Positions 1 through 8,670 of a stretch of 64,000 bases of DNA are shown piece after piece. The notes below the pieces were generated by a model. The model had not been told where the DNA came from. It did not search any database and saw only the letters and a list, made by a program, of their open reading frames with translations. Source of the stretch: Streptomyces geranii. Lineage in GTDB: Bacteria > Actinomycetota > Actinomycetes > Streptomycetales > Streptomycetaceae. Positions within the stretch are counted from its first letter, which is position 1, and each line of letters opens with the position of its first letter. The DNA lies in contig NZ_PJME01000003.1 of assembly GCF_002954775.1 (NCBI RefSeq), positions 62,001 to 126,000 on the forward strand, written 5' to 3'. A program made the position numbers and the translations under genes.

Positions 1-291
1 GGCTCGTTCGGCCAGCACGGGGCCCTCGAAGCGACGCACGCGGTCGACCGGAATCCCGGCGAGCTGCGCCACCTCTTCCGCGGACGCGCCGGCACGTATG
101 CGTGCCTGGATGTCGCGGGGGCGGAGATGACTCTCCACCTCGATCTCGATCTGGCCGAGGCGGGGACGGTCGCCGCGAACGGCGGCGCGCAGACGCTCAT
201 CGATCGGAAGCGTGTACTCCGTGCTGTCCGCAGCCTTCAGCACCAGCCGTGTGCCGTCGTTAGAGACGGCCACGACACGCAGTTCGGGCAT
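1..291 (-). CDS. sepH: SepH cell-division protein, N-terminal part (runs off left edge)
   Basis: The first 97 residues of SepH (DUF3071) are visible; the C-terminal part lies outside the window. SepH is an actinobacterial protein that binds FtsZ and promotes Z-ring assembly at septa. The sequence opens MPELRVVAVSNDGTRLVLKA, then a linker typical of the family (residues ~40-55), then a predicted helix-turn-helix around residues 68-90 (AEEVAQLAGIPVDRVRRFEG), which the family conserves. The ATG is preceded by a strong ribosome site (GGGAGGT) 4-5 bases upstream. It reads away from the lactone-oxidase gene, separated by about 400 bp. Family assignment is confident because the N-terminal domain is distinctive. 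Confidence 0.9.
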   Translation of the reverse strand, partial: MPELRVVAVSNDGTRLVLKAADSTEYTLPIDERLRAAVRGDRPRLGQIEIEVESHLRPRDIQARIRAGASAEEVAQLAGIPVDRVRRFEGPVLAERA

Positions 292-697
292 GGGGACCTC
301 CCGGGTGGTGCCTGCCGACGTCACGTGCGTCGCTGCTTCCGCTAGTCGAGTGTGGCCTGCCCGGGTGCAGCCTGCCACAACCTTGCCGAGTTGCCCGGCG
401 TGTCGGGCACGGGCCCGGGAACGCCGTTATGTCACGGTTATCTATTCGCAACGCTAAGTGACAAACTCCGTCACCCTGTGCAACGAGCCCCCTCTTGGCG
501 GTCCTGGATGGCCCCGGACGCCCAGGCGGGAGACCGGACCCAGGGCTCGCAACAGTACTCCATTTGGGCCACGTGCGTGGATTGGCACGCCACCCAATTC
601 CAGTCGGGGAGTGCGAGTTGGCCGTTCTCCCGCCGGTTCCGTGACCTCGGACGCGACGTGCTTCACGTAAACATCGGAAACGGAACCAATTGCTTCG
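292..697. other. 406-bp intergenic region with sepH leader
   Basis: No open frame here looks coding. Reading leftwards there is a possible sepH promoter (TTGTCA at 459-464, an A/T-rich hexamer around 436-441). The rest is lower in codon-like periodicity and holds no repeat or RNA gene that I can recognise. It lies between the start of sepH and the 3' end of the lactone oxidase gene, both on the minus strand, so a terminator for the latter should be here, but I see no convincing hairpin. Confidence 0.4.
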
Positions 698-2017
698 CTA
701 CGCGCCCAGAACCCGCCGCAAGTAGTCGTTCTGGAACAGTCGTTCGGGGTCGAGCCGGTCCCGCAGGGCGGTGAACTCACCGAAACGGGGGTAGACCCCG
801 GCGAAGTACTCGGCGTCCCGGGTGTGCACCTTGCCCCAGTGCGGCCGTCCCCCGTGCGCGGTGAAGATGCGCTCCGCGGCGGTGAAGTACGCCTGGTAGG
901 GCGTCCCCCGGAACATGTGGACGGCGACGTAGGCGCTGTCGCGGCCGGAGGCCGTGGAGAGGGCGATGTCGTCCGCGGGGGCCGTGCGCACCTCCACCGG
1001 GAAACTGACCCGCAGGTCCGACCTGTCGACCGTCGCCTTGAGTTCGCGCAGCGTCTCCACCAGGGCCTCGCGCGGGACGGCGTACTCCATCTCCACGAAA
1101 CGCACCCGGCGCGGGGACGTGTAGACCTTGTACGGGATGTCCGTGTACGTCCGCGCGGACAGTGCCTTGCTGGAGATCTGGGCGATCGTCGGGATCGTGG
1201 CCGGCACCGTGCGGCCGACCAACTGGGCCACCTGGAAGACGCCGTTGGAGAGGAACTCGTCCTCGATCCAGCCCTTGACCGGGCTGACCGGCTTCTCGGG
1301 GCCCGCGCTGCGGTTGTTGCGCTTGGTGTTGGTGCTGCCGGTGTGCGGGAACCAGTAGAACTCGAAGTGCTCGTTCTCGGCCCAGAGTTCGTCGAAGGCG
1401 CTGGTGACCTTGTCGAAGGTCATCGGCTCCTCGCGGGCGGTGAGCAGGAAGATCGGCTCCACGGCGAAGGTGATCGCGGTGATGATCCCCAGGGCGCCGA
1501 TGCCGACCCGGGCCGCCGCGAAGACCTCTGGGTTCTCCTTCTCGGAGCAGGTGAGGACCGCGCCGTCCGCGGTCACCAGCTCAAGTGCCTTGATCTGGGC
1601 GGCTATCGAGCCCGACTCACGGCCGGTGCCGTGGGTGCCGGTGCTGGTGGCGCCCGAGACGGTCTGCTCCATGATGTCGCCCATGTTGGTGAGCGACAGA
1701 CCCTCGCGCGCGAGGGCCATGTTGAGTCTCTTGAGCGGGGTGCCCGCCTCGACCGTGACCGTCAGGTTCTCGCGGTCAATGTTGCGGATGCCGGTCAACA
1801 GTTGAGGGCGGATCAACACCCCGTCGGTGGCGGCGGTCGCGGTGAAGGAGTGCCCGGTGCCGACGGCCTTCACCTTCAGACCGTCCTCGGCGGCTTTCCG
1901 TACCGCCGCGGACAGTTCCTCCACGGAAGCGGGCGTGACCTCCCGGGCGGGCCGGGCGGTGACGTTGCCCGCCCAGTTACGCCACGTGCCGCTCTTGCCG
2001 CTCGCTGTGCTGCTCAA
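698..2017 (-). CDS. D-arabinono-1,4-lactone oxidase family FAD oxidoreductase
   Basis: 439 residues of the VAO/PCMH flavoprotein family that oxidises sugar lactones or alditols with FAD and O2. The FAD-binding domain spans roughly residues 20-190 and contains GTGHSF at 53-58; the His aligns with the residue that carries covalent FAD in alditol and gulonolactone oxidases. The C-terminal ALO domain ends with HWGK followed by a conserved YPRFGEF-type segment. Translation starts at TTG (2015-2017), chosen because GGGGAGG sits 8 bases upstream and the next residues match the family N-terminus (WRNWAGN). It overlaps the upstream MFS gene by 41 bases, so the two are likely coupled. The true substrate cannot be told from sequence; alditol oxidase is an alternative. 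Confidence 0.85.
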   Translation of the reverse strand: MSSTASGKSGTWRNWAGNVTARPAREVTPASVEELSAAVRKAAEDGLKVKAVGTGHSFTATAATDGVLIRPQLLTGIRNIDRENLTVTVEAGTPLKRLNMALAREGLSLTNMGDIMEQTVSGATSTGTHGTGRESGSIAAQIKALELVTADGAVLTCSEKENPEVFAAARVGIGALGIITAITFAVEPIFLLTAREEPMTFDKVTSAFDELWAENEHFEFYWFPHTGSTNTKRNNRSAGPEKPVSPVKGWIEDEFLSNGVFQVAQLVGRTVPATIPTIAQISSKALSARTYTDIPYKVYTSPRRVRFVEMEYAVPREALVETLRELKATVDRSDLRVSFPVEVRTAPADDIALSTASGRDSAYVAVHMFRGTPYQAYFTAAERIFTAHGGRPHWGKVHTRDAEYFAGVYPRFGEFTALRDRLDPERLFQNDYLRRVLGA

Positions 2018-3215
2018 CGGTGCCTCCCCGACGCGGAGCCGGCCTGCTCAGCCGGCGGTACCCGAGGAAACCGACCGCGACCGCGACGGCCCCGGACGCC
2101 ACCGGAACCCCGTACCCGGCGCTCGCACCGGCGGCGTCGATCACCCAGCCGGACACGGAGGAGCCGAGCGCGACCCCGACCGCGAGCCCGGTGCTCACCC
2201 AGGTCATGCCCTCGGTCAATTGCGCGCGTGGTACGTGCTGTTCGATGAGGGACATCGTCGTGATCATCGTGGGAGCGATGGACAGACCCGCAACGAACAG
2301 CGTCACGGCCAGAAACGGCAAGTTTCCGACCAGTAGGAGGGGGATCATACTCACGGCCATCGCACATATGCCCAGCAGCCACCGGCGTTCCGGCGCCCCC
2401 GGAAGGCGCAGCAGCCCGAACACCGCGCCCGCCACGCAGGAGCCCGCCGCGTAGACGGCCAGCACGAGGCTCGCGGCGCCCTGATGACCCCGCTCCTCGG
2501 CGAAGGCGACGGTGACCACGTCGACGGCCCCGAAGATCGCCCCGGTGGCCGCGAAGGTGACCACCAGGACCTGCAGACCGGGGGAGCGCAGCGCCGAGCC
2601 GTCCTTGTGCCGCGTACGCGGATGCGGCTCGGGCTCGGTGGCGCGCTGCGCCGTCAGCCAGAAGACGCCGACCGCCAGGAAACAGGCGGCGAGCAGCGGC
2701 CCCGCCTCCGGGAACCACGCCGTGGACAGCCCGATGGAGATGATCGGCCCGAAGATGAAGCAGACCTCGTCCACCACGGACTCGAAGGAGTACGCGGTGT
2801 GCAGTTGCGGGGTGTCCCGGTAGAGGGCCGCCCACCGCGCGCGGGTCATCGCGCCGACGCTCGGTACGCAGCCGATGCCGGCCCCGCACACGAACAGCAC
2901 CCAGTCCGGCCACCCGAAGTGCGCGGCGAGCAGCAGCCCGGCCGAGGCCACCAGCGCGCAGAGCGTCGCGGGCCGCAGCACGCGGCGCTGCCCGTACCGG
3001 TCGACCAGCCGGGAGACCTGCGGACCCGCCACCGCCGCCGCGAGCGCGATGGTCGCCGTGAGCGCGCCCGCGAGCCCGTACCGCCCGGTGATCTGGGAGA
3101 TCATCGTGACCACGCCGATGCCCATCATCGACAGCGGCATCCGGCCGAGGAGTCCCGCGAAGGTGAACCGTCCGGAGCCCGGGGCGGCGAACAGGGCGCG
3201 GTAGGGACTGGGCAC
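1977..3215 (-). CDS. MFS transporter
   Basis: 412-residue major facilitator superfamily permease with about 12 hydrophobic segments. The loop after the second helix carries the classic MFS signature (RLVDRYGQRRVLRP, residues ~68-81). It starts at GTG with a modest GGAG upstream and lies in the divergent region shared with ferrochelatase. Its 3' end overlaps the lactone oxidase gene on the same strand, so both are probably one transcription unit. Substrate unknown; it belongs to the drug/sugar efflux-like branch that is common in Streptomyces. Confidence 0.85.
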   Translation of the reverse strand: MPSPYRALFAAPGSGRFTFAGLLGRMPLSMMGIGVVTMISQITGRYGLAGALTATIALAAAVAGPQVSRLVDRYGQRRVLRPATLCALVASAGLLLAAHFGWPDWVLFVCGAGIGCVPSVGAMTRARWAALYRDTPQLHTAYSFESVVDEVCFIFGPIISIGLSTAWFPEAGPLLAACFLAVGVFWLTAQRATEPEPHPRTRHKDGSALRSPGLQVLVVTFAATGAIFGAVDVVTVAFAEERGHQGAASLVLAVYAAGSCVAGAVFGLLRLPGAPERRWLLGICAMAVSMIPLLLVGNLPFLAVTLFVAGLSIAPTMITTMSLIEQHVPRAQLTEGMTWVSTGLAVGVALGSSVSGWVIDAAGASAGYGVPVASGAVAVAVGFLGYRRLSRPAPRRGGTVEQHSERQERHVA

Positions 3216-3293
3216 GGGCGGGTCTCCGGTCGATCCGGTGAAGTGTGAGGGAAGCGTGGGTAAGGCGTGAAGGGAGTCGATACAGCTTACGGG

Positions 3294-3312
3294 TTAGGTG
3301 ACCCTTATGCAC
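3294..3312 (+). promoter_or_regulatory. Iron-box-like element upstream of hemH
   Basis: TTAGGTGACCCTTA begins here, between the divergent MFS and ferrochelatase genes. It matches 13 of 14 bases of the element at 42929 upstream of the glutamate synthase/diflavin/HemS operon. On the minus strand it contains TCACCTAA, the right half of the DmdR1/IdeR iron-box consensus as I remember it (TTAGGTTAGGCTCACCTAA). Binding is inferred, not shown. Confidence 0.4.
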
Positions 3313-3368
3313 CCCTCGGGGGCGGGCCGCGATCCCGGTTGTCAGAGGGGGGTGGCAGGATCGGAGCC

Positions 3369-4496
3369 ATGCCAGACGCGCTCGACGCCACCCCCTACGA
3401 CGCCCTGCTCCTGCTCTCCTTCGGCGGCCCCGAGGGCCCGGACGACGTGGTTCCGTTCCTGGAGAACGTGACGCGTGGGCGGGGCATCCCCAAGGAACGC
3501 CTCAAGGAGGTCGGACAGCACTACTTCCTGTTCGGCGGGGTCAGCCCGATCAACGACCAGAACCGCGCCCTCCTGGACGCCCTGCGCAAGGACTTCGCGG
3601 ACCACGGCCTCGACCTGCCGGTCTACTGGGGCAACCGCAACTGGGCCCCGTATCTGACCGACACCCTGCGCGAGCTGGTCCAGGACGGCAGACGCCGTGT
3701 CCTCGTCCTCGCCACCAGCGCGTACGCCTCGTACTCCGGCTGCCGCCAGTACCGCGAGAACCTCGCGGACTCGCTGGCCGCCCTGGAGAGCGAGGGCCTC
3801 GACCTGCCCCGGGTCGACAAGCTGCGCCACTACTTCAACCACCCCGGCTTCCTGGAGCCGATGATCGAGGGCGTGCTCGACTCCCTCGCCGACCTCCCCG
3901 AGGACGTCAGGGACGGCGCCCACCTCGCCTTCTCGACCCACTCCATCCCGACCGTCTCCGCGGACACCTCCGGGCCCGTCGAGGACCACGGGGACGGCGG
4001 CGCGTACGTGAAGCAGCACCTGGACACCGCGCGGCTGATCGCGGACGCGGTGCGCGAGCGGACCGGCGTCGAGCACCCCTGGCGGCTCGTCTACCAGTCG
4101 CGCTCCGGGGCCCCGCACATCCCGTGGCTGGAGCCCGACATCTGCGACCACCTGGAGGAGCGGCACGAAGCCGGAGTCCCGGCCGTGGTGATCGCGCCCA
4201 TCGGCTTCGTGTCGGACCACATGGAGGTCCTGTACGACCTCGACACCGAGGCCACGGCAAAGGCGGAGGAGCTGGGCCTGCCCATGCGCCGCTCCGCGAC
4301 CGTGGGCGCCGACCCGCGCTTCGCCGCCGCGGTCCGTGAACTCGTCCTGGAGCGCGCCGCCACCGAGAGCGGCCAGGAGATCACGCCGTGCGCCCTGGGC
4401 GCCCTCGGCGCGACCCGCGACCTCTGCCCGGTGGGCTGCTGCCCGACCCGTGCCCCCAGGCCCGCCGCCGCGGGCGCCGACAGCCCGTACGCGTGA
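3369..4496 (+). CDS. hemH: Ferrochelatase (coproporphyrin type)
   Basis: 375 residues. Inserts Fe2+ into the porphyrin ring; in Actinobacteria this enzyme acts on coproporphyrin III (then called CpfC) ahead of ChdC decarboxylation. Catalytic His191 lies in FSTHSIP, and the partner acidic segment [13 protein letters not shown] is present. Cysteines at 125 (SGCRQY) and in a C-terminal cluster (C341, C353, C357, C358; LCPVGCCP) resemble the [2Fe-2S] ligands reported in actinobacterial ferrochelatases. I chose the ATG at 3369 because of GGATCGGAG just upstream and because family similarity begins there, although the frame is open from 3267. suhB follows 8 bp later, so the two are probably an operon. 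Confidence 0.95.
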   Translation: MPDALDATPYDALLLLSFGGPEGPDDVVPFLENVTRGRGIPKERLKEVGQHYFLFGGVSPINDQNRALLDALRKDFADHGLDLPVYWGNRNWAPYLTDTLRELVQDGRRRVLVLATSAYASYSGCRQYRENLADSLAALESEGLDLPRVDKLRHYFNHPGFLEPMIEGVLDSLADLPEDVRDGAHLAFSTHSIPTVSADTSGPVEDHGDGGAYVKQHLDTARLIADAVRERTGVEHPWRLVYQSRSGAPHIPWLEPDICDHLEERHEAGVPAVVIAPIGFVSDHMEVLYDLDTEATAKAEELGLPMRRSATVGADPRFAAAVRELVLERAATESGQEITPCALGALGATRDLCPVGCCPTRAPRPAAAGADSPYA

Positions 4497-4504
4497 GGAC
4501 CCCT

Positions 4505-5329
4505 GTGACCGACGTGACCGACCCCCTGCTGCCCGAACTGCTCCGGCTCGCCCAGGATGCGGCCCGCCGCGCGGGCGAGCTGCTCCGGGACGGGCGCCCG
4601 GCCGATCTCGCGGTCGCCGCCACCAAGTCCAGCCCCATCGACGTCGTCACCGAGATGGACATCGCGGCGGAGAAGCTGATCACCGACGTGATCTCCGAAC
4701 AGCGCCCGGACGACGGCTTCCTCGGCGAGGAGGGCGCCTCCAGCGAGGGCACCAGCGGCATCCGCTGGGTCGTCGACCCGCTCGACGGCACGGTCAACTA
4801 CCTGTACGGGCTGCCCACTTGGTCCGTCTCCATCGCGGCCGAGCGGGACGGCGAGCGGATCGTCGGCGTGGTCGCGGCGCCGATGCGCGGTGAGACGTAT
4901 CACGCGGTGCTCGGCGGGGGAGCCTGGGCCACTGGCGCCTGGGAGGGCGAACGCCGGCTCGCGGTCCGCCCGGCCCCGCCCCTGGACCAGGCCCTGGTGT
5001 CGACGGGCTTCAACTACGTCGCCGAGGTCAAGGCCCACCAGGCCGAGGTGGCCCGGCGGCTGATCCCGCTCCTGCGCGACATCCGGCGCGGCGGCTCGGC
5101 GGCGGTCGACCTGTGCGACGTGGCGGCCGGCCGCCTGGACGGCTACTACGAACGCGGCCTCAACGCCTGGGATGTCGCCGCGGGCGACCTGATCGCCCGG
5201 GAGGCGGGCGCCCTGACCGGTGGACGCCCCGGAGAGGCCCCCTCACGCGATCTGACGGTCGCGGGCACCCCAGGCGTCTTCGAGCCCCTCCAGCGCCACC
5301 TGGAGACCTTCGGCGCCTGGCACGACTGA
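4505..5329 (+). CDS. suhB: Inositol-1-monophosphatase family protein
   Basis: 274 residues, the usual length for this Mg2+-dependent phosphatase, which hydrolyses myo-inositol 1-phosphate. All hallmark motifs are present: DVVTEMD (46-52), GEEG (74-77), WVVDPLDGTVN (88-98) and the C-terminal NAWDVAAG. Inositol supply matters for actinobacterial phosphatidylinositol and mycothiol. The GTG start is preceded by GAGGA and lies 8 bp after hemH. A strong hairpin at 5362-5404 ends the unit. A SuhB homologue also sits near dut and DUF4193 in Mycobacterium, which agrees with this neighbourhood. Confidence 0.92.
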   Translation: MTDVTDPLLPELLRLAQDAARRAGELLRDGRPADLAVAATKSSPIDVVTEMDIAAEKLITDVISEQRPDDGFLGEEGASSEGTSGIRWVVDPLDGTVNYLYGLPTWSVSIAAERDGERIVGVVAAPMRGETYHAVLGGGAWATGAWEGERRLAVRPAPPLDQALVSTGFNYVAEVKAHQAEVARRLIPLLRDIRRGGSAAVDLCDVAAGRLDGYYERGLNAWDVAAGDLIAREAGALTGGRPGEAPSRDLTVAGTPGVFEPLQRHLETFGAWHD

Positions 5330-5361
5330 CGCGGAAGCGGCCCAGGGGCCAGAAACACAGA

Positions 5362-5404
5362 AACAGCGGAACCCCGGCGCTGGATTCGCCGGGGTTCCGC
5401 TGTT
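5362..5404. terminator. Strong bidirectional stem-loop terminator
   Basis: A perfect 18-bp inverted repeat (arms 5362-5379 and 5387-5404) with a 7-base loop lies between the convergent suhB gene and the small gene at 5432. There is no long T-run, as is usual in Streptomyces. It can serve both genes. Confidence 0.85.
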
Positions 5405-5431
5405 GCTGCGACGGAGTGCGTACGCACCACG

Positions 5432-5605
5432 TCAGACGCTTGTCGCGCCGACCTCCACACCGTGTTCGGCGGCGAGGCGGCGCAGGTCTTCGAGCTCGGC
5501 CTGTTCCACCTCGGCGAGGAAGTCGTCGCCCTCGTCACGAGCCCGAGTCAGGTCGGTCTCGGTCGCCCTTATGCGCTGCAGAAGTCCTGCGGTGAATGCG
5601 TCCAT
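5432..5605 (-). CDS. Small charged coiled-coil hypothetical protein
   Basis: 57 residues beginning MDAFTAGLLQRIRATETDLT, rich in Glu, Asp, Arg and Leu, with a heptad-like pattern that suggests one long helix or coiled coil (residues ~5-50). No signal peptide, membrane segment or cysteine. The ATG has GAGGGGG upstream. It is convergent with suhB and shares its terminator. I do not recognise a function; small proteins of this type are conserved beside cutRS in Streptomyces, to my recollection. A longer open frame upstream (to 5764) lacks a good start and looks non-coding. Confidence 0.7.
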   Translation of the reverse strand: MDAFTAGLLQRIRATETDLTRARDEGDDFLAEVEQAELEDLRRLAAEHGVEVGATSV

Positions 5606-6062
5606 GCTGCGCCCCCTCGTCCTGGGTCGTGGGTCGATGGCACGGGGGTGTGCCGTTCGGAAGGGGCGATCACGTCTCCGACTGGGTGCCCAGCGCTGCC
5701 CTGCCGGGCGGCGACGGTGCCGGACACCCACGCCCGCTCTGCGGAAAGCGGTCCGTTGTGCCACTAGGTGTCATGGCACACGCAGAGCGTGATCGCGGGG
5801 TGTAAAGCCGTCCTCCCCCCGCTCCGTTCCGGGGAAACCTCAACCTGCCGAAAATTCTTCCCGCCACCGGCGGCGGGATCGGCGGCGGGATCGGCGGCGG
5901 GATCGGCCGGGGCGGCCGGGAAGTCGTCCCGCGGTGATCGCCGGGAGCCCTCTTACAACCGGTTTACGGGCGAAAGCGGCAGGATGGAGGCCTGACCACA
6001 CGAAAAGTTTCCGCCAACGTGCCGTCCAGGCCCGCGGGCGACCCCGAGGAAGGACAAACGAC
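5606..6062. promoter_or_regulatory. cutRS upstream region with tandem repeats
   Basis: 457 bp without a gene. It holds three perfect tandem copies of GGCGGCGGGATC (5869-5904). Just upstream of cutR, TTACA at 5953 and TTACG at 5964 form a direct repeat spaced 11 bp, one helical turn, the layout expected for OmpR-family regulators such as CutR itself. Autoregulation is inferred. Nothing else was recognised. Confidence 0.4.
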
Positions 6063-6716
6063 GTGCGCGTACTCGTCGTCGAGGACGAGCAACTGCTCGC
6101 CGATGCGGTGGCCACCGGACTGCGCCGGGAGGCCATGGCCGTCGACGTCGTGTACGACGGTGCGGCGGCCCTGGAGCGCATCGGCGTCAACGACTACGAC
6201 GTGGTCGTCCTCGACCGCGACCTGCCGCTGGTCCACGGCGACGACGTCTGCCGCAAGATCGTCGAACTCGGCATGCCCACACGCGTGTTGATGCTCACGG
6301 CCTCCGGGGACGTCAGCGACCGCGTCGAGGGCCTGGAGATCGGCGCCGACGACTACCTCCCCAAGCCCTTCGCCTTCAGCGAGCTGACGGCACGCGTGCG
6401 TGCCCTCGGCCGGCGTACGAGTCTGCCCCTGCCGCCCGTCCTGGAGCGCGCCGGGATCAAGCTGGACCCCAACCGCCGGGAGGTCTTCCGGGACGGCAAG
6501 GAGGTGCAGCTCGCGCCCAAGGAGTTCGCCGTCCTGGAGGTGCTGCTGCGCAGCGAGGGCGCGGTGGTCTCCGCCGAGCAGCTCCTGGAGAAGGCCTGGG
6601 ACGAGAACACCGACCCGTTCACCAACGTCGTACGCGTGACGGTGATGACCCTCCGCCGCAAACTGGGCGAGCCCCCGGTGATCGTCACGGTGCCGGGCTC
6701 CGGCTACCGGATCTGA
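6063..6716 (+). CDS. cutR: Response regulator CutR
   Basis: 217 residues, OmpR/PhoB family, same length as CutR of S. lividans/coelicolor. Receiver domain residues 1-115 with acidic pocket (VVEDEQ), phospho-acceptor Asp51 (VVVLDRDLP), conserved Thr/Lys segments (MLTASG and YLPKPF); winged-helix DNA-binding domain ~125-217 ending GYRI. I chose the GTG at 6063 because AGGAAGGA sits 8 bases upstream, although the frame is open from 5934. cutS follows after 6 bp. CutRS was first linked to copper-dependent tyrosinase export and actinorhodin repression, and later to envelope and secretion stress. The gene order ferrochelatase, suhB, cutRS, DUF4193 agrees with other Streptomyces. Confidence 0.93.
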   Translation: MRVLVVEDEQLLADAVATGLRREAMAVDVVYDGAAALERIGVNDYDVVVLDRDLPLVHGDDVCRKIVELGMPTRVLMLTASGDVSDRVEGLEIGADDYLPKPFAFSELTARVRALGRRTSLPLPPVLERAGIKLDPNRREVFRDGKEVQLAPKEFAVLEVLLRSEGAVVSAEQLLEKAWDENTDPFTNVVRVTVMTLRRKLGEPPVIVTVPGSGYRI

Positions 6717-6722
6717 TACTCG

Positions 6723-7967
6723 ATGGCCACCACACCAGCACCCCCGCAAGCGCCTCCGAAGCCCACCTGGGACCCGCGGAAGCCGCAGCAGCTGCCGCTG
6801 CCCTGGCTGCGCCCGACCATCCGCATACGCCTGACGCTGCTCTACGGCGGCATGTTCCTGATCGCCGGCATCCTGCTGCTGTCGATCATCTACCTGCTCG
6901 CCGCCCAGGCCATCCGTGAGGGCAGCAACCAGTCGTTCGACATCCGCGGCAGCGGCATCAGCATCACGAGTGACACGTGCCCGGTGCTGGACGCCGCGAA
7001 CGACGACGACCAGCGCAACGCCGCCCTCAAGGCGTGCAACGACGCCCTGCGGCAGCACGCCCTGGACGACCTGCTGAGCCGTTCGCTGCTCACGCTGCTG
7101 GGTCTCGCGGTGATCGCCTTCGCCTTCGGGTACGCGATGGCGGGCCGGGTCCTGACCCCGCTCGGCCGGATCACCCGCACCGCGCGCGCGGTGGCCGGTT
7201 CGGACCTGTCCCGCCGGATCGAGCTGGACGGCCCGGACGACGAGCTGAAGGAGCTGGCGGACACCCTGGACGACATGCTGGAGCGCCTCCAGCGGGCGTT
7301 CACGGCCCAGCAGAGGTTCGTCGGCAACGCGTCGCACGAGCTGAGAACGCCGCTCGCGATCAACCGCACGCTCCTTGAGGTGCATCTCTCCGATCCGGCG
7401 GCGCCACCGGAACTCCAGCAGCTCGGCAAGACGCTGCTGGCCACCAACGAGCGCAGCGAGCAGCTGGTCGAGGGACTGCTGCTGCTGGCCCGCAGCGACA
7501 ACCAGATCGTCGAGCGCAAACCGGTCGACCTGGCCGAGGTCGCCTCGCAGGCCGTCGACCAGACGCATGCCGAGGCCGAGGCCAAGGGGGTCGAGCTGCG
7601 CGGGACGCGCGATCCGGTGGTGGTCCAGGGCAACGGCGTACTGCTGGAGCGGATCGCGCTGAACCTCGTGCAGAACGCGGTGCGGTACAACGTGCCGGAG
7701 GATGGGTGGGTCGAGGTGAACACCGTGACGCAGCACGGGCAGGCGGTGCTGCTCGTCTCGAACACAGGTCCCGTGGTCCCGGCGTACGAGATCGACAACC
7801 TCTTCGAGCCCTTCAGGCGGCTGCGTACGGAGCGTACGGGCAGTGACAAGGGTGTGGGCCTCGGGCTGTCGATCGCGCGCTCTGTGGCGCGCGCTCACGG
7901 TGGCCACATCTCGGCCACACCTCGTGAGGGGGGTGGACTCGTGATGCGAGTCGCCCTGCCGATCTGA
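6723..7967 (+). CDS. cutS: Sensor histidine kinase CutS
   Basis: 414 residues. Two transmembrane helices (about 41-63 and 122-142) flank a short external loop, followed by HAMP (~143-195), HisKA with phospho-acceptor His205 (NASHELRTPLA) and a GHKL ATPase with N box (NLVQNAVRYN) and G box (GVGLGLSIA). The extracytoplasmic loop carries exactly two cysteines, C86 and C105, in an otherwise charged segment; they could form a disulfide, and I recall paired cysteines being proposed for CutS sensing of oxidative folding. It partners with CutR. A T-tailed hairpin at 8106-8124 ends the operon. Confidence 0.93.
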   Translation: MATTPAPPQAPPKPTWDPRKPQQLPLPWLRPTIRIRLTLLYGGMFLIAGILLLSIIYLLAAQAIREGSNQSFDIRGSGISITSDTCPVLDAANDDDQRNAALKACNDALRQHALDDLLSRSLLTLLGLAVIAFAFGYAMAGRVLTPLGRITRTARAVAGSDLSRRIELDGPDDELKELADTLDDMLERLQRAFTAQQRFVGNASHELRTPLAINRTLLEVHLSDPAAPPELQQLGKTLLATNERSEQLVEGLLLLARSDNQIVERKPVDLAEVASQAVDQTHAEAEAKGVELRGTRDPVVVQGNGVLLERIALNLVQNAVRYNVPEDGWVEVNTVTQHGQAVLLVSNTGPVVPAYEIDNLFEPFRRLRTERTGSDKGVGLGLSIARSVARAHGGHISATPREGGGLVMRVALPI

Positions 7968-8105
7968 GATCATGTCGCCGACACGCGAGGATGTTCGCTT
8001 TGCGCGGAATTTCCGGGGAGCTTTTCCGGTGACCTCGTGTGTGATCGATCACAAGGGCGATTTTCCCGCCATCTACTGTCCGTGATCATGTGAGCTGCCT
8101 TAAGG

Positions 8106-8124
8106 CCCGGATAATCCGGGTTTT
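8106..8124 (+). terminator. Rho-independent terminator of cutRS
   Basis: Stem CCCGGA/TCCGGG with a TAA loop followed by TTTT, about 140 bp after cutS. A T-tail is unusual in this GC-rich genome and makes the call stronger. Confidence 0.6.
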
Positions 8125-8360
8125 CAGGGGTCTTGATCACGGGAAGTACACGGTGGGGGCCTTTGAAGTACGGCATCGGGACCGTGTACGGTCCGCATCG
8201 CCATCCACTCCGATCTCTCTTGAGAGGGTCGGTTGGGTGTCGATTGAGTAACAGACCTTGATGTGAGGCAAAATCTCCGCCTCAGGTCGGGCACAAGTCC
8301 GGCCTCTCACGCGTTACCTGCGCTGAGACACCGCAGACACCCAGAGGGGGAGAGCGCGAC
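8125..8360. promoter_or_regulatory. Promoter region of the DUF4193 gene
   Basis: This gene-free stretch carries several short palindromes, including GGACCG-TGTA-CGGTCC (8179-8194). A weak promoter candidate is TTGAGT at 8244-8249 with CAAAAT at 8269-8274, spacer 19, slightly long. The DUF4193 ATG has GGGGGAGAG upstream. Density of symmetric sites suggests regulation, but no regulator can be named. Confidence 0.35.
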
Positions 8361-8657
8361 ATGGCAACGGATTACGACACCCCACGCAAGACCGACGACG
8401 ACGTCGACTCGGACAGCCTTGAAGAACTGAAGGCCAGGAGGAACGACAAGTCGACTTCCTCCGTGGACGTCGACGAGTTCGAGGCCGCAGAAGGCCTCGA
8501 ACTGCCCGGAGCGGACCTCTCGAACGAGGAGTTGGCCGTCCGGGTGCTGCCCAAGCAGCAGGACGAGTTCACCTGCATGACCTGCTTCCTGGTGCACCAC
8601 CGCAGTCAGCTGGCCCGCGAGAAGAACGGTCAGCCGATCTGCCGCGACTGCGACTGA
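8361..8657 (+). CDS. DUF4193 zinc-ribbon protein
   Basis: 98 residues, acidic N-terminal half (many Asp/Glu, residues 1-55) and a C-terminal zinc ribbon formed by two CxxC pairs (CMTC at ~72-75 and CRDC at ~94-97). DUF4193 is conserved across Actinobacteria; Rv2699c of M. tuberculosis is the counterpart and is also near dut, DUF3093 and suhB. Function is unknown; the fold and charge are similar to transcription-associated ribbons, which is inference only. Followed after 13 bp by the gene at 8671. Confidence 0.9.
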   Translation: MATDYDTPRKTDDDVDSDSLEELKARRNDKSTSSVDVDEFEAAEGLELPGADLSNEELAVRVLPKQQDEFTCMTCFLVHHRSQLAREKNGQPICRDCD

Positions 8658-8670
8658 GGCGGGGTCGGCC

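Noticed and set aside
292..697. RNA gene in the sepH intergenic region
   Set aside because: No cloverleaf, T-loop consensus or strong structure could be found on either strand.
8040..8053. TGTGATCGATCACA as a Crp binding site
   Set aside because: The half-sites are separated by 4 bases instead of 6, so Crp geometry is wrong; kept only as a generic palindrome.
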